This document shows, one piece after another, positions 34,601 through 44,195 of a stretch of DNA of 64,000 bases (position 1 is its first letter; each line of letters opens with the position of its first letter). A program made the translations under genes and the position numbers. Source of the DNA: Hippasteria phrygiana (taxonomy: Eukaryota > Echinodermata > Asteroidea > Valvatida > Goniasteridae); NCBI GenBank assembly GCA_037893225.1, contig JAZGUH010000117.1, forward strand, positions 496,001 to 560,000, written 5' to 3'. Below the pieces are notes generated by a model, which made no database searches, was not told where the DNA came from, and worked only from the letters and a program-made list of their open reading frames with translations.

Positions 34601-37600
34601 CAAATTTCTTTAGTATCTTATTACCCATATAATCCTTGTTTTCTCTTAGCTATTAATCCTTTTATATTCTTAGTTAGTTCTTATTCGGTCATTGGTTTCT
34701 TTTGGAATTATTTTTTTGTTTCTCTTCGTAATTTTTTTAAAGCTTAGCATTTTGGGTAGGCCTACTTGTATTCTATTTGACATTATTCTTAACCATGTAT
34801 TTCATTTTTTGGTTCTTTTTCTCTAGATTTATTAGGATGCTGTCCGATTGTGCTTTAGAGTGATCCGCTATTAGTGCTGTGTTGATTTTATGCTTTTATT
34901 TTTTACTGTTTTTTTTTGGTCTTTTAGGTTCTATTTCTTTCTTTATTCATTCACCTGATTGGATTCTCCATTTTTTGCAAAAATAATTTTTAAAAATTTA
35001 GATTTTGTTGTTGTTGTTGCTTAAACCAAATTTTCCTCTTGTCCCAACTTTACAGATTATTTCGCGACTTGTCATTAAGAACCTAGGAGCTCTCCCAAAA
35101 TTGTTTCTTTGATTATTTATCTAGTTCTAACCGGGCGAACCGCTTTCCCCAGTTACATGTGTACATGTATATATGTGGCGTGCAAATACATGCGGGTGCA
35201 TGAATTATGGCATGTCAAACGTTGCAATATTCGATAATCTACGTATTTTTGTGCGATGTTCAAATGTATATGTGCGATGTTTGTCATTATGTGCGATGTT
35301 CAAATATATATGTTCGATGTTTGTCATTATATGTGCGATGTTCCAATTTATATGTGCGATGTTCCAATTTATATGTGCGATGTTCCAATTTATATGTGCG
35401 ATGTTCAAATATATATGCGATGTTTTGTCATATATGTGCGATGTTTGTCATTATATATGCGATGTTCAAATGTATGTGTGCGATGTTTGTTATTATATGT
35501 ACGATGTTCAAATATATATGCGATGTTTGTCATATATGTGCAATGTTCAAATTTATATGTGCGATGTTCAAATTTATATGTGCGATGTTTGTCATATATG
35601 TTCGATGTTCAAAAAATATGTGCGATGTTTTTCAATTTATATTCGAAAACGGAATTGTGGGATATAGTATGGTTTCCAGACCGAAATAGTATGAATATTC
35701 CTAATATGTTACATCAGGGACCAGACTACTTAGGACGGTCTATCTGTTGCACTGGCCCCCGCGATTCGCCTGATCAGAGCAGCCGCATATTGAAAACTAG
35801 AATCCATTCGACAAAAGGAGTTTTTCTTAATGAAAACGCTGGATTCAGGCAACGAATTTTCGAGAAATGTCAAGAAAATACATACCAATTTGTGCATGAA
35901 ATTTCAGAATGGGTATGAGCAAAGCTGAACATATTATACTTAACATTGTTTTATGGGTCTTTTTAATGAATTAATTAGTCGTTTCGCGAAGGCCCATTTC
36001 AAAGGGTTCTCTACATCAATTCCTTTCGGCTCAGCACAATAGCTTCTGTTTGAAAGAAAGTGTACCACACATGTTTTTAAAAATTCAACAGATAGACCGT
36101 CCTAAGTAGTCTGGTCCCTGATGTAACATATTAGGAATATTCATACTATTTCGGTCTGGAAACCATACTATATCCCACAATTCCGTTTTCGAATATAAAT
36201 TGAAAAACATCGCACATATTTTTTGAACATCGAACATATATGACAAACATCGCACATATAAATTTGAACATCGCACATATAAATTTGAACATTGCACATA
36301 TATGACAAACATCGCATATATATTTGAACATCGTACATATAATAACAAACATCGCACACATACATTTGAACATCGCATATATAATGACAAACATCGCACA
36401 TATATGACAAAACATCGCATATATCGAATTATCGAATATTGCAACGTTTGACATGCCATAGTCCCCCCCCCCCCCGATATTTGTCAGGTCGCGATCCAGC
36501 AAATGTGTCCGAGGCGCAGAATTATCTAGATAAATCTGTCCCCATCTAGGTTTTTCTGTCCCCCTGCCCAACGGTAAATATGTCCATCTGGTACATTTTA
36601 TGGAACGCCAAAGAGGCAATACGTGATCATCGAATAGGTGATGAACTTTTGCAATCTTGTTAGATGCCAACTTCAACTGTTTTTACGGGCGTAGGCTAAT
36701 TTAAAACAAATATTTACTTTAAATCAATATTTTGTATTAATCAAGCCCTAAAATTTATATGGCCAGAAATTCGTGTCGGGGAAAAATTCTATGTGGTTAT
36801 TTTTCCCATGTAAAGTGGTTACAAAGGTATCAGAAATTTCGAAGTTTTGACACCGTAGTCCATGTGTCACTTTTTCGTTTAATATTTCTGGACAATAGGC
36901 CTACAGATCATAACAATTCACATGGCGATTTTTTACGTACAACGGATTTCTTCTCGCTAGATTTTTTTGTTCGGATAAAAATGAAAAATTCCAAAAGGCG
37001 ACTAAACATAATTGTTTTAGTGTTTTTAGATTGCGTATGTTGTCTCACAAGTCAGTTGATGACCAGAATGATGAGGGAAATTATTTAAATTACATAGCCA
37101 GAAGTTGATCACCATATCAAATTGTAAGTGCTCCTTTTCAAGCGTTCACACAGTCACTGATTTTTCCGCTGTGGGAACTTCATCAAAAACCGCGTCTCGT
37201 ACATTTTCATAGGCCTACACCATTGAAAAGAGGAACAACACTCTGTATTCTTAAAAGAATATAAGGAAGAAAACAATTCTAAAACAATTCTATAAAACTG
37301 ATATAAAATATTAATTTTTTTTGTGAAAAGAAGGCCCGTACTTTTAAGGTTACAAATCGTAGTTTTAGCACAATTTATCACGGTGCCATTTTGTGTGTAA
37401 AATCGCGGTTTTCAGTAGACCAATATGTCTCTTTAACTCACCGTAAATATCAACAGCGCCATTGTGTGACATTCTTTAAAAAGTGTTGTTAAGGGATATT
37501 CTGTTCTAAGTAATAATATTCTGATTGAATCCTGTTATGGCATCACCAATCATAATCCCGCTTACGCGAGCATTCAAGTTGTTGTTTAGGCTATGCGTGC

Positions 37601-40600
37601 TGCTATCAGGGGTGAGTGAGATTGGCTAAAAATGAAAAATCCACGAAATCCACGAAAAATCCACGAGGACCCCAGATCAACATATAGTTTGTATTTGTCT
37701 AAAGGAACCCCTTAAAATATCAATTTGTATTGGTCTATATCCACTTTATGGTAAAAACACCTTTAGGACAATACCTCAGGAAATCCAAATTGCAAAACAG
37801 ATTCTTTCAAAAATCTGAAATCCCGACAAAAAATCCTTAAATCAGGACTAAATCCAGACAAATCTCACCCATGTGCTATATAGTTGAGTCACGCCGGCCG
37901 CAGACTACACTGGGTTTTTCTACAACGTAGACCTACATGTACATGTTCCTATCCTTTCTACACGTACAGTCTGTGTGCGCGTACGATTTTGTTACAATCG
38001 TAACGCGCAAAATCGAGTATGATAGCAGCGGTTTTGGCCCCATATGCACTCGTGAAAGTCCCGTCCATCACCGATTGTTAAATACGCATCACCGATCACG
38101 CCACATTAACGATCACGTGCAAAAGTCCATCACCAATCGCAAAAGTCCATCACCGATCGCGATAGGCCATCGCTGATCGCGAAAGGCCATCACCGATCGC
38201 GATCACCGATTGGATTATCACCTTAATGTCTCTTTAGTGTTGCAATTAGCTGCGCCTTATATGCAAGGCTAGCGTTGCTTCCAAGGCCAAGCATTGCGAT
38301 AGTAGCTGCGTATACTAGTAGGCCTACTCCCACCAACAGTTTGAATTTAGAAAGCTTGTATACTGTAATGATCCACTATATGCCATCATGAGCGCGCTCC
38401 TGACACTTTAAAAATGCGTAAAACTCCGCTTCCTGGAGATTTTCGATCTGCCACCCTCGCCCCCCCCCCCCCCCCCCCGGGGGCTTGCCCCTTGCCCTAC
38501 CGGTGACCCTAAGAAAAGCCCATGGATCGCCAGGATTTTTCTAGATGTGAGCAAACTAAGCACTCACCAAAAAGCAGCAAAGGGAGAAATCACCGGCCGT
38601 TGAAAAATCGAAAGGGGAGGGGGGTGCTGGACATCACTAAATTGTTCAAGACCGCAATACCAAGGTCTTTTGTATAAAGCCGCGATTTCAATCCCCTTTC
38701 TGCAGGTTTCGAGTGTTTTAAATATAGGCCTACATTCAATTGAGTACGACACTGACTTCGCACCTCGTCTTCTTATTTTATTTTTAAATTTTTTTACCTC
38801 CTATTTTATGGAATTTCCGGGGGAAATTCCCCTCTCCCCCCCCCCCCCCCCCCGCGACGCCCATGGGCAAGCCCCTGGTTGGACCCCACTCATTATAGCT
38901 TCGCGCCAGGACGCCCGCCGTGGGCGCTTCACAGTGCATAATAATTCTTGACTTCAGTGATGTCCCCCCACAGTTGAAATTGGATTGACGCCCATGCTAC
39001 AGTGGATAACCATGGGCTTTGTGATGGGCTGATAACTCATTTTGTCAACATTTCTTCTATTTGATTTTGAACTTCTGATCTTTGATGATAAGGTACTCTC
39101 CTAATCACTTAGGATAGGAGGGTTACTGTCGCAATACATTTTATGTTGTTCATAGTTAATAGTTCGACCAAGTTCATTTTTTTCTTGCGAAAACTGATCT
39201 ATGGTTACACAGTACATCATGAACCTTTTATTTTTTATCATTGGTCAAGTTTGACACACGCACGAAGCATTAAATCTTCGAATTCTTCATCTTTACAACC
39301 ATCTGCTTCATCATTGGTCTCCATGTCGCTTAGTATTTGTGACACATCTTCAGCAGGTTGAAAAGCTATAGCTAGTTTCTTTGTAGAGTACAATAATTGT
39401 ACTCTATTAAACCGGAATGTATTTGTTGTCAATATCAACCAATTAACGGGCTACACAAATACCTCTGTCTCTAGTCACATTACAAGTTGGCTCAACAATG
39501 CCCGATTTACCAATTGTATTTCTTGTCCTTATACTTTACCAGGGATGATAACTTCTTGCCCTGGTTGCACAGTTACTGTGTGATCTACAACAATGCGACA
39601 ACAATGAGAGGAATTGTTCTCTTTAACTGTATGTATTGTTACACCGTCTACTGTTAGGCAATTCTTACTCAGATTAACAATACATTCATAGAAATCCAGA
39701 AAGTCCATTCCAAGAATACCAGCTGGATTAATATCAGCCACTACAATGTTATGCGTGATTTCTAGTTTGCCTATTTGTAAATTAACAAAAATCTGCCCAT
39801 TGACACTAATTGTCGTTCCATCAGCCGTAACCATCGACGAATTGCACAATCGAATTTGATTTTTTATTTCATTTGGGAAGAGTTGTAAAATCTGTGGATG
39901 AATGACCGTATAAGATGAACCAGTGTCAGTCAGCATTTTGACAGCAACTCCATACATAACAGTGAATATAGACTAGTATTGGATTGAGTCTTTTGTGCAT
40001 TGAGTGGTTGAACGTCGACTGCACGAGCAACCTGATCTAGTTTAACGGCTGATTATTAACTGCGTCAGCAAGATGTGTACCTGTGGGCATAACATTCGAT
40101 TCAGTTTCCCTTTGTTGCAAAAGCAACTTACAAAACCTACGAATGTGACCTGGTTTTCCACAGTTAAAACACTTTCTATCTTTACGTTTAAGAGTTTCTA
40201 CCAAACTTTGTACAATTCTGATGTTCTCTTCCAATTTTCGCTCTAGTCTATTAATTTTGTCATTAATATTCATTGATGATTCTGAATTTGGCTCTTGTAA
40301 ACTTGCAACACGCTCCTGTTTGAAAGCAGCAGTTGCCATTCCTGTCGCGCTAACTTCAACTTGTAAAATATCCTCTTCGCGCCGTGCTGCCTGAATAGCG
40401 TCTTTAAGCGGTTTGGGATTTGCGCGACGCACTTCTGCCCTAGGCTATGGACGAAACGCATCAATGAAATAGCTCACTGCTAAGTGGTCAGTGTTTACAG
40501 CATCCATTTGTGGATATGCTTGAGAAATAAGACTGCGTATATCTTGAGCGAGCGCAGCTAACTTTTCACCTGGTTTGCGTTCACGCTGTTTCAGTAATTG

Positions 40601-43600
40601 TGACCGATAACGCCATGTGCTGGACTGAAGCAAGAGCGCAGTTCAGTAACAACAAAAAATAAATCATAATCATGTTTATGTATGTTTATTTATGTACAAG
40701 TGATTTGCCTCGCTAGCTGATAGCAAGCTGAGTAACTTTATCATCCGCTTTCCAATCATTAATTTTACAACATAAATCGAAATGTACAATCTAATCTTTA
40801 AAATTAGTTGTTCCATCAACATTGCCAGGAAGGCGCTGTTTTGATGGATCTACCATGGAGAAATAAGTTTCTCCATGGATCTACATACACTACGCTATTT
40901 TAACGATCAGAATTTTCATGATTTCTTGGGGGGTCATTCATTTGGAGAATTGTTTTATCGAACATTACTGGAACTGGAATGGCGGTGTCGTCCTCCAGCT
41001 ACGCCCTGCACAACATCGCCGTAAACACTACTAATTTCAGCTTCCAATTGAGCTATTTCGTCCTTGATAGTTTTTACATGGAGTGCCAATAGTGTCGAAC
41101 GTTCTAAACGAGGACGCTCCATGTCTGAGAGGTTCCCCCTGGAAGTCTGTCCGCTGGTCATTACGATTCAAAAAATGGTTTTAAAAAAATGAAAAAAAAT
41201 GCAGTTCATTGAACTACCACCGCTGCCACCAAAATGTTGTATACTGTAACGGACCAAGCGGAAAGAGGCGTGTTAGGGGGCCACCAAAAACAACCAACTG
41301 AAAAAATGACTGCAAACAAGGCAGACTTCGGGGGGCGCCTCCCAGATTTACTTTTAATACACCTTAAATCAAATAACTATTTACAAAAATAAGGAGCAAA
41401 TTAATCAAAGCAAGTAACTTATAAGATCGAGTGGCACTTACAAGGTATAAGACCAGTGCATGCGCGAGGCTGGAGTAGGACACAAGACAACAGAAAACAC
41501 CCAAACGTAACGGTGACTACAAAAAGAACAGAATGACCAATGCCCCAATTGTTGGCACCAGTCTTATACCCTGTAAAGTGCACCCGACCAGAAAATAATT
41601 TAATGAATGTTTGGAGCGTTACCTCCGTACTGCCCGTGGAGAACAAACGTTTTTGTTACAATATGTTTCTAACGATCTTTCCTGCTTCAGGAGGAATATT
41701 AATTCCTACCTCTTGCATCTTAGAATCTTTTTTCCCTTTGTAGATCCCTTACCTCCAGTGGCTTTTAACCTTTTGGGGGGCAAACTTGCATAAAAAAGGG
41801 TGTGGCATGCGAGGTTGGGTGAATGGGGAACATTGACAGCTACAACTACATACAGGTAAACTGTGATTATTTTTAACCTCCATTTCTGGCAATTGTGTTG
41901 TGTAGGACCCTGTCCCCCATAAGGGAACCAAAATCCACGCTTAGGTTATTGGAATTGCCAAACTAGTTGGCGACATTACAAACCAACAGGTATGCCGTAG
42001 ATAAAGGGCAGGGTTTTAGTTTTTGACGGAAATTTTGGGGTAACTTACTTAAGCAACGATGAAGATGACAAAACGCAACCAGAAAAAAAAAGATGGCGAT
42101 AAAAAATGTCGCACACTATAACACGCAAAACGCATTGATTCGCATGGCAACTGCCGTAATTTCTTAAAGCGCGTAAGAAAATTGCATTTTTTTCACCGAA
42201 ATAAACTGTTATAAAACTGTTTCAATTTTAAAAATATGTCAATAGAATTATAAGAAGTCTGTTGAAAAAGTCATTTTAGAATAAGAAAAAATACCCTTGA
42301 GTCTGATTTGATCAAAACTAAAGAAGGGCCTTACACTACACAATCGCCCATGGAACGCCGCTATAACGAACATCGCGGGATCCACAGATTTTGTTCGGTA
42401 TAGCAATCGTTCGGTATAGCGATTTTCAGCCAGTATCTTTGTTCGGGTGGTGGGCGCTAGTCAGAAGTCATAGAGCCAGGGACCACGCCCAATTTTATGA
42501 TACAACCTGGGAAGCGACATTGTGGGGATCACTCAATGAGGATACGACTTTTTAACTTATAATTCGTACGGCAAGATAGCTCAGTTGGTAGAGCGTTGGT
42601 ACGGCCGGTATTCCGGAGATCGCAGGTTCGAATCCCGCTCCTGCCAGTTTTCTTTGTTCACTTTGAAAATTTGTTCACTTTGAAAATTTGTTCAGTTTCC
42701 CTTGTGGATTGTTTGACGAAAAAATATAACAGGTGAAAGCGCAATGCAATGTAAAATGCCACGCGAGTCTCCGGTGCCCGCCGCGTGACCTTTTACTTTC
42801 AGGCTCTGTTGTCATGGACATGCATAGATGCTGATCTGTAGCTGTACAGCCATTTTAATACAGTTGCATTCCTGAGGCCATCCGTCTCATATTTATACGA
42901 TAATGTGTTCGCTTGAGTTCCTTGGTTACAGGATGATCTGGGCTTGTTTCCAAACTCGGACTTACTGTAACTCACTTTATTTTCCAGTTGATTTTATTAA
43001 CCATGACTTCACAACTCTTTCTCAATAAAAAGTCCTATCTCATGCTCAAGACGTAACTTACATCTGTTTTAGGTGATTAAAAGGAGCAAATGTCACAATC
43101 ACGTCATCTTGAATGTCTGATTGTATAGTTACCTACTTCACGTGAAATCGGGAAAGATTTGGACTGGAGTATAGTCATGAGTTGTGATATTTACTGCCAT
43201 TCTGTTGTACTTACGGATCCGGGAATCAATCCAAAGCCATCCGGCTGGTATGGAGCCCAGTTTGCATAGTCGAGCTCTGTACTAGTCACCCACACAAAGC
43301 CGGGATCAAACTTGAAGATTCCCTGGGAGAGGCCAATCCACGCGTTGGCTTCATTCATGGAGCCCATCATAGCTGTCAGCAAGGCTAAAATGAAGGTTGG
43401 TAAAATTTCATAAAATATCGAATTGACGAAATGTGAACACTTCGTGAGTGAGTACTGTAACATAAAAGACGACTCTAAAGGTGTTCGAGTTTCATTTGCT
43501 TCATGATACTATTCATGATACTTGCCCTCTATTTTGTTGATGAGGCTTGTATAAAATAATCAACTCACGAATTCACAATCGCGACATATGTCTGAAGTTC

Positions 43601-44195
43601 TGAAAACCTACTAGATAGTGTGTCAGCAAGATATAAAAGGAATCTTACACTGGATTTCGTTCTTGGAAACTACGGCCAGGCTACCGGTGTTACGTTCGGG
43701 GTCAAGGTTTATGCAGGCTTGGTTGGCTTCGGTGAAGTTGGCTCGGTTGTCATCAATCAGACCCTTGGCGATGTAGCACCAATGATTCAGCTGAAAATAT
43801 TCCCCCCTTTCGGTCGACGGGCATGTTCCTAAAATTGATTGACTGGTTTATCGATTCATTAATCATTTGATTTCGGTCTGAGATTGTATAGCATTGTTCA
43901 AACCACAAATGAAAAATTGATGGATATATGAGGGTGATTTAAGCTTCGTATCTCTAATTAAATCAGCCATCATCAGCAGCGTAGCCAGGGCTGGCATGTC
44001 TGGCTGAAAACAAGCCTTCTGAGAACAAAATCGCAGGGTTATATATAGCTGTGTGCGTAAAATCAGATTAAGCTGGATATTTATTGGATGAGTCCTTTAA
44101 AATTTCAAATTGGAGACAAACCTAATCCACCACGACTTACCACAAGCACAGTTCCATATAACTGCAAAACACAGCAGAAACCACAGCGACTTCAT
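22475..44195 (-). CDS. Gene B: signal peptide plus two CTLDs; complete 321-aa secreted lectin as read
   Basis: Six exons (44195-44141, 43828-43649, 43384-43215, 25533-25431, 23985-23723, 22669-22475) give a continuous ATG-to-TAG frame of 322 codons. The start exon encodes a classic signal peptide. CTLD1 spans exons 2-4 and CTLD2 spans exons 5-6. No membrane helix is present, so this form would be secreted. AATAAA on the minus strand lies 50 bp past the stop. The alternative is that exon 6 splices at a weak GTTCGT donor after 22483 into the block C CTLDs, making one very long receptor. The intron between exons 3 and 4 is about 17.7 kb and packed with transposons. Confidence 0.75.
22670..23722. 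other. Intron between gene B exons 6 and 5
   Basis: An (AAT)n tract at 23092-23110 is the only repeat noted. A good-looking 29-nt exon candidate at about 23485-23513 (CAACAG ... GTAAGT) breaks the frame and is rejected. Confidence 0.5.
23723..23985 (-). CDS. Gene B exon 5: linker and N-terminal half of CTLD2
   Basis: The acceptor CTCTCAG precedes 23985 and a perfect donor GTAAGT follows 23723; phase 1 in and phase 0 out. It encodes a DLDIPTRPS linker, ECIAGYINFFASCLRLY, FDEAEKTCLNDSHVDSF and the LAWLGL core. Confidence 0.8.
24205..25386 (+). repeat. 21-bp minisatellite GGGACAGGGATAATAGGGTGC with higher-order structure
   Basis: About 55 units, many perfect, with variants GGGACTGGG and a 24-bp form containing GATGAGACAGG. 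A marker unit (AGGTTGTGGGACAGAG) recurs near 24242, 24531 and 24800, so blocks of about 270-290 bp were amplified together. The right 200 bp degenerate. Proline-rich minus-strand frames are repeat artefacts. It lies in the intron between gene B exons 4 and 5. Confidence 0.9.
25431..25533 (-). CDS. Gene B exon 4: C-terminal part of CTLD1
   Basis: The acceptor CTGCAG precedes 25533 and the donor GTATGT follows 25431; phase 0 in and phase 1 out. It encodes DCVELVNDIRQPGLWYDVPC and AYICQ. The WND position reads WYD. The exon sits 17.7 kb from exon 3 and about 45 bp from the G-rich 21-bp minisatellite, so its donor borders a repetitive structured region. Confidence 0.8.
25655..26604 (+). mobile_element. 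LINE (non-LTR retrotransposon), 5' part with endonuclease-domain remnant
   Basis: The 5' region (GTTGCATTCCTGAGGCCATC, TTCCAGTCGATTTT) is shared with 42850-43040. From about 25900 the translation NIGFSNIRGFRSNFTSLQSF resembles the start of a LINE apurinic endonuclease domain. Further remnants (VDWD, FIADVPWSSALQLS) are the link to the reverse transcriptase. The frame is broken by shifts and stops. It resumes at 28559 after a 1.9-kb insertion. Confidence 0.7.
27492..27592 (+). repeat. 20-bp tandem repeat (AAATGAGCAGCGAAATGCTT)
   Basis: Five units alternating ATGCTT, TTAGTA and TGAGTA endings, inside the Polinton-like element just before its coding-like segment. Confidence 0.85.
27614..27820 (+). 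pseudogene. Unrecognised coding-like remnant in the Polinton-like element
   Basis: About 66 codons in one frame after an in-frame stop, ending TAG: NLFNTYKDFLSSYLHLKDGD, then IVEDLEEKVNKGLEVNKALN and FDGLFRQDKEELE. Composition is charged and helical, unlike random sequence here, and synonymous-looking codon use suggests real coding ancestry. It has no ATG start and I do not recognise a family. Confidence 0.4.
28559..29020 (+). mobile_element. LINE, continuation: start of reverse transcriptase
   Basis: The translation runs TYQIKAHSQPWYTPTCAAAI, LFHEARNRCKRVLEDAK and, after frameshifts, MKATGPDGIPVLALKIC. The last is the conserved opening block of LINE reverse transcriptase (K-A-x-G-P-D-G-I-P). 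It is cut off at about 29020 where the opposite-strand gypsy element begins. Confidence 0.75.
29030..29221 (-). pseudogene. gypsy integrase, N-terminal zinc-binding/start of core
   Basis: WVRSCLACQSRKSPKQKYKA has the CxxC of the HHCC zinc finger. FERIALDIMGPFPATRDGN is the start of the integrase core with its first catalytic aspartate (L-D-I-M-G-P-F). The rest of the core is missing. Confidence 0.75.
29479..30610 (-). pseudogene. gypsy reverse transcriptase (second part) and RNase H
   Basis: In order on the minus strand: SGYWQVEVDPIDRPKTGTGL, LFGLCNAPATFERLMER, FYLDDVIVFAKS with the YLDD active site, a stop, FGYVVSRNGISTDPKKIQ, LRGFLGLCSYYRRFV, the RNase H region DASGEGIGAVLSQ and VSYASRKLT, then RTDHASLQWLFNSKQ and NADALSRRP. 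Stops at the YFGY junction and after RKLT show decay. Confidence 0.85.
30611..32946. mobile_element. Long-inverted-repeat element with tandem repeats in its arms (family IR1), inserted in gypsy RT
   Basis: Starts and ends with TGGAACGCCAAAGAGG inverted, flanked by TA on both sides. Arms of about 480 bp (30611-31090 and 32487-32946) match closely and each contains a subterminal array of 17-bp units (GAGTGATGGACTTTTGC). The inner 1.4 kb holds a SINE (31640-31880) and a solo arm of the 2439-3333 family. No transposase is seen. Related copies lie at 36601-38244 and 61540-61870. Confidence 0.75.
31640..31890 (-). mobile_element. tRNA-derived SINE family S2
   Basis: The reverse strand reads GTGGGTTCGAGTCCCACCCG (B-box region) at about 31833-31852 followed by a body shared with the palindromic copies at 62054-62357 (TAAACTCAGTGTTGTCC, TCGGGAGATGTAAATT). 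Confidence 0.55.
32947..33075 (-). pseudogene. gypsy reverse transcriptase, first part
   Basis: The translation CIDYRKLKNITKKDRC ... PRIDDSLDALHMVLSG...STLD corresponds to the opening blocks of gypsy RT (C-V-D-Y-R-x-L-N and P-R-I-D). It is interrupted right after the STLD-like block by the IR1 element. Confidence 0.75.
33076..35205. other. Insertion interior, nothing recognised
   Basis: About 2.1 kb of A/T-rich sequence inside the interrupted gypsy. A 96-codon plus frame at 33906-34196 has no recognisable domain. No terminal repeats found for this piece. Confidence 0.4.
35206..36460. mobile_element. Foldback (FB)-type element with tandem-repeat arms
   Basis: It begins TATGGCATGTCAAACG and ends with the exact inverse. 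The left arm (35206-35749, 544 bp) and right arm (36086-36460, 375 bp) are inverted copies, but the left has more of the roughly 20-bp units (ATATGTGCGATGTTCAAAT and TTTGTCATT variants). The inner 336 bp is unique. The arms' inner ends, including GGACGGTCTATCTGTTG, match perfectly. This is the plan of Drosophila FB elements. Confidence 0.75.
36601..38244. mobile_element. IR1 family element, second copy
   Basis: The left end TGGAACGCCAAAGAGGCAA and right end TGTCTCTTTAGTGTTGCA are inverted, with GATCATCGAAT and CATCACCGATCGC repeats next to them. The interior is unrelated to the first copy and shows no transposase. The arms are much shorter and more diverged than at 30611. Confidence 0.55.
38245..39239. 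other. Low-information stretch with two poly(C) tracts
   Basis: Long C runs at 38460-38477 and 38838-38853 flank GGGGGCTTGCCCC and GGGCAAGCCCCT, an inverted pair that could mark a roughly 400-bp MITE, but the ends are not clear. Confidence 0.35.
39240..39957 (-). pseudogene. gypsy protease and linker to RT
   Basis: MLTDTGSSYTVIHPQIL holds the aspartic protease D-T-G-S active site. ILGMDFLDFYECIVN is the conserved flap/tail block, then VTVQPGQEVIIPGKV. After a stop the linker continues (FQPAEDVSQILSDMETN) to 39240, where the element is interrupted. Confidence 0.8.
40037..41161 (-). pseudogene. gypsy gag with CCHC zinc knuckle
   Basis: Broken frames cover the region. The clearest (40432-40037) has a coiled-coil-like stretch (NDKINRLERKLEENIRIVQS) and the nucleocapsid knuckle CFNCGKPGHIRRFC. 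The N-terminal frame 41161-40955 starts MTSGQTSRGNLSDMERPRLE. Confidence 0.75.
41220..41930 (-). repeat. Candidate gypsy 5' LTR and primer-binding site
   Basis: The LTR end ACAACA at 41235 is followed on the minus strand by TTTTGGTGGCAGCGG, a common gypsy primer-binding context. A TATAAG about 330 bp upstream (minus strand GGGTATAAGACTGG, near 41575) could be the promoter. The outer LTR edge is not defined because no second LTR exists for comparison. Confidence 0.45.
42430..42720 (+). mobile_element. tRNA-derived SINE family S1
   Basis: The tRNA-like head at 42570-42646 (GGCAAGATAGCTCAGTTGG ... GGTTCGAATCCCGC ... CTGCCA) is followed by TTTTCTTTGTTCACTTTGAAAAT. The preceding 42470-42555 is the inverted S1 tail (GATACAACCTGGGAAGCGAC, ACTCAATGAGGATACGAC). 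So two S1 pieces lie back to back. Confidence 0.65.
42800..43045 (+). mobile_element. LINE 5' end fragment
   Basis: Shares GTTGCATTCCTGAGGCCATC, GTGTTCGCT-GAGTTCCTT, CGGACTTACT-TAACTCACTTT and TTCCAGT-GATTTT with 25680-25830. It stops before any coding part. Confidence 0.6.
43215..43384 (-). CDS. Gene B exon 3: middle part of CTLD1 with QPD motif
   Basis: The acceptor TTTTAG precedes 43384 and a perfect donor GTAAGT follows 43215; phase 1 in and phase 0 out. It encodes LLTAMMGSMNEANAWIGL, FVWVTSTELDYANWAPYQPD. QPD is the triplet of galactose-type C-type lectins and is the only canonical triplet among the CTLDs in this window. Confidence 0.85.
43649..43828 (-). CDS. Gene B exon 2: N-terminal part of CTLD1
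   Basis: The acceptor TTTTAG precedes 43828 and the donor GTAAGA follows 43649; 1-1 phase. It encodes GTCPSTERGEYFQLNHWCYIA, a first helix with a cysteine (TEANQACINLD) and a possible N-glycosylation site NFT, then SLAVVSKNEIQ. The split point is the same as in exons A6 and C7. Confidence 0.85.
44141..44195 (-). CDS. Gene B exon 1: signal peptide
   Basis: The ATG at 44195-44193 opens MKSLWFLLCFAVIWNCAC: a positive N-terminus, a hydrophobic core, then small residues. A perfect donor GTAAG follows 44141 in phase 1, matching the phase-1 start of exon 2, so mature protein begins right at CTLD1. The start is chosen because it is the only ATG giving a signal sequence in the needed frame. An AATTATA-like stretch near 44310 might serve as a promoter element, but this is weak. 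Confidence 0.8.

Larger units (their letters stand above)
29021..41235 (-). mobile_element. Ty3/gypsy retrotransposon, degraded, split by later insertions, 3' end missing
   Basis: Reading leftwards: 5' LTR end (ACAACA at 41235) and primer-binding region, gag (41161-40037), protease (39957-39529), linker to 39240, a 6-kb interruption, reverse transcriptase start (33075-32947), a 2.3-kb insertion, rest of reverse transcriptase (30610-29990), RNase H (29985-29600) and integrase start (29221-29030). No second LTR is found, and the element stops abruptly against the LINE at 29020. Multiple stops and shifts make it inactive. Confidence 0.8.
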
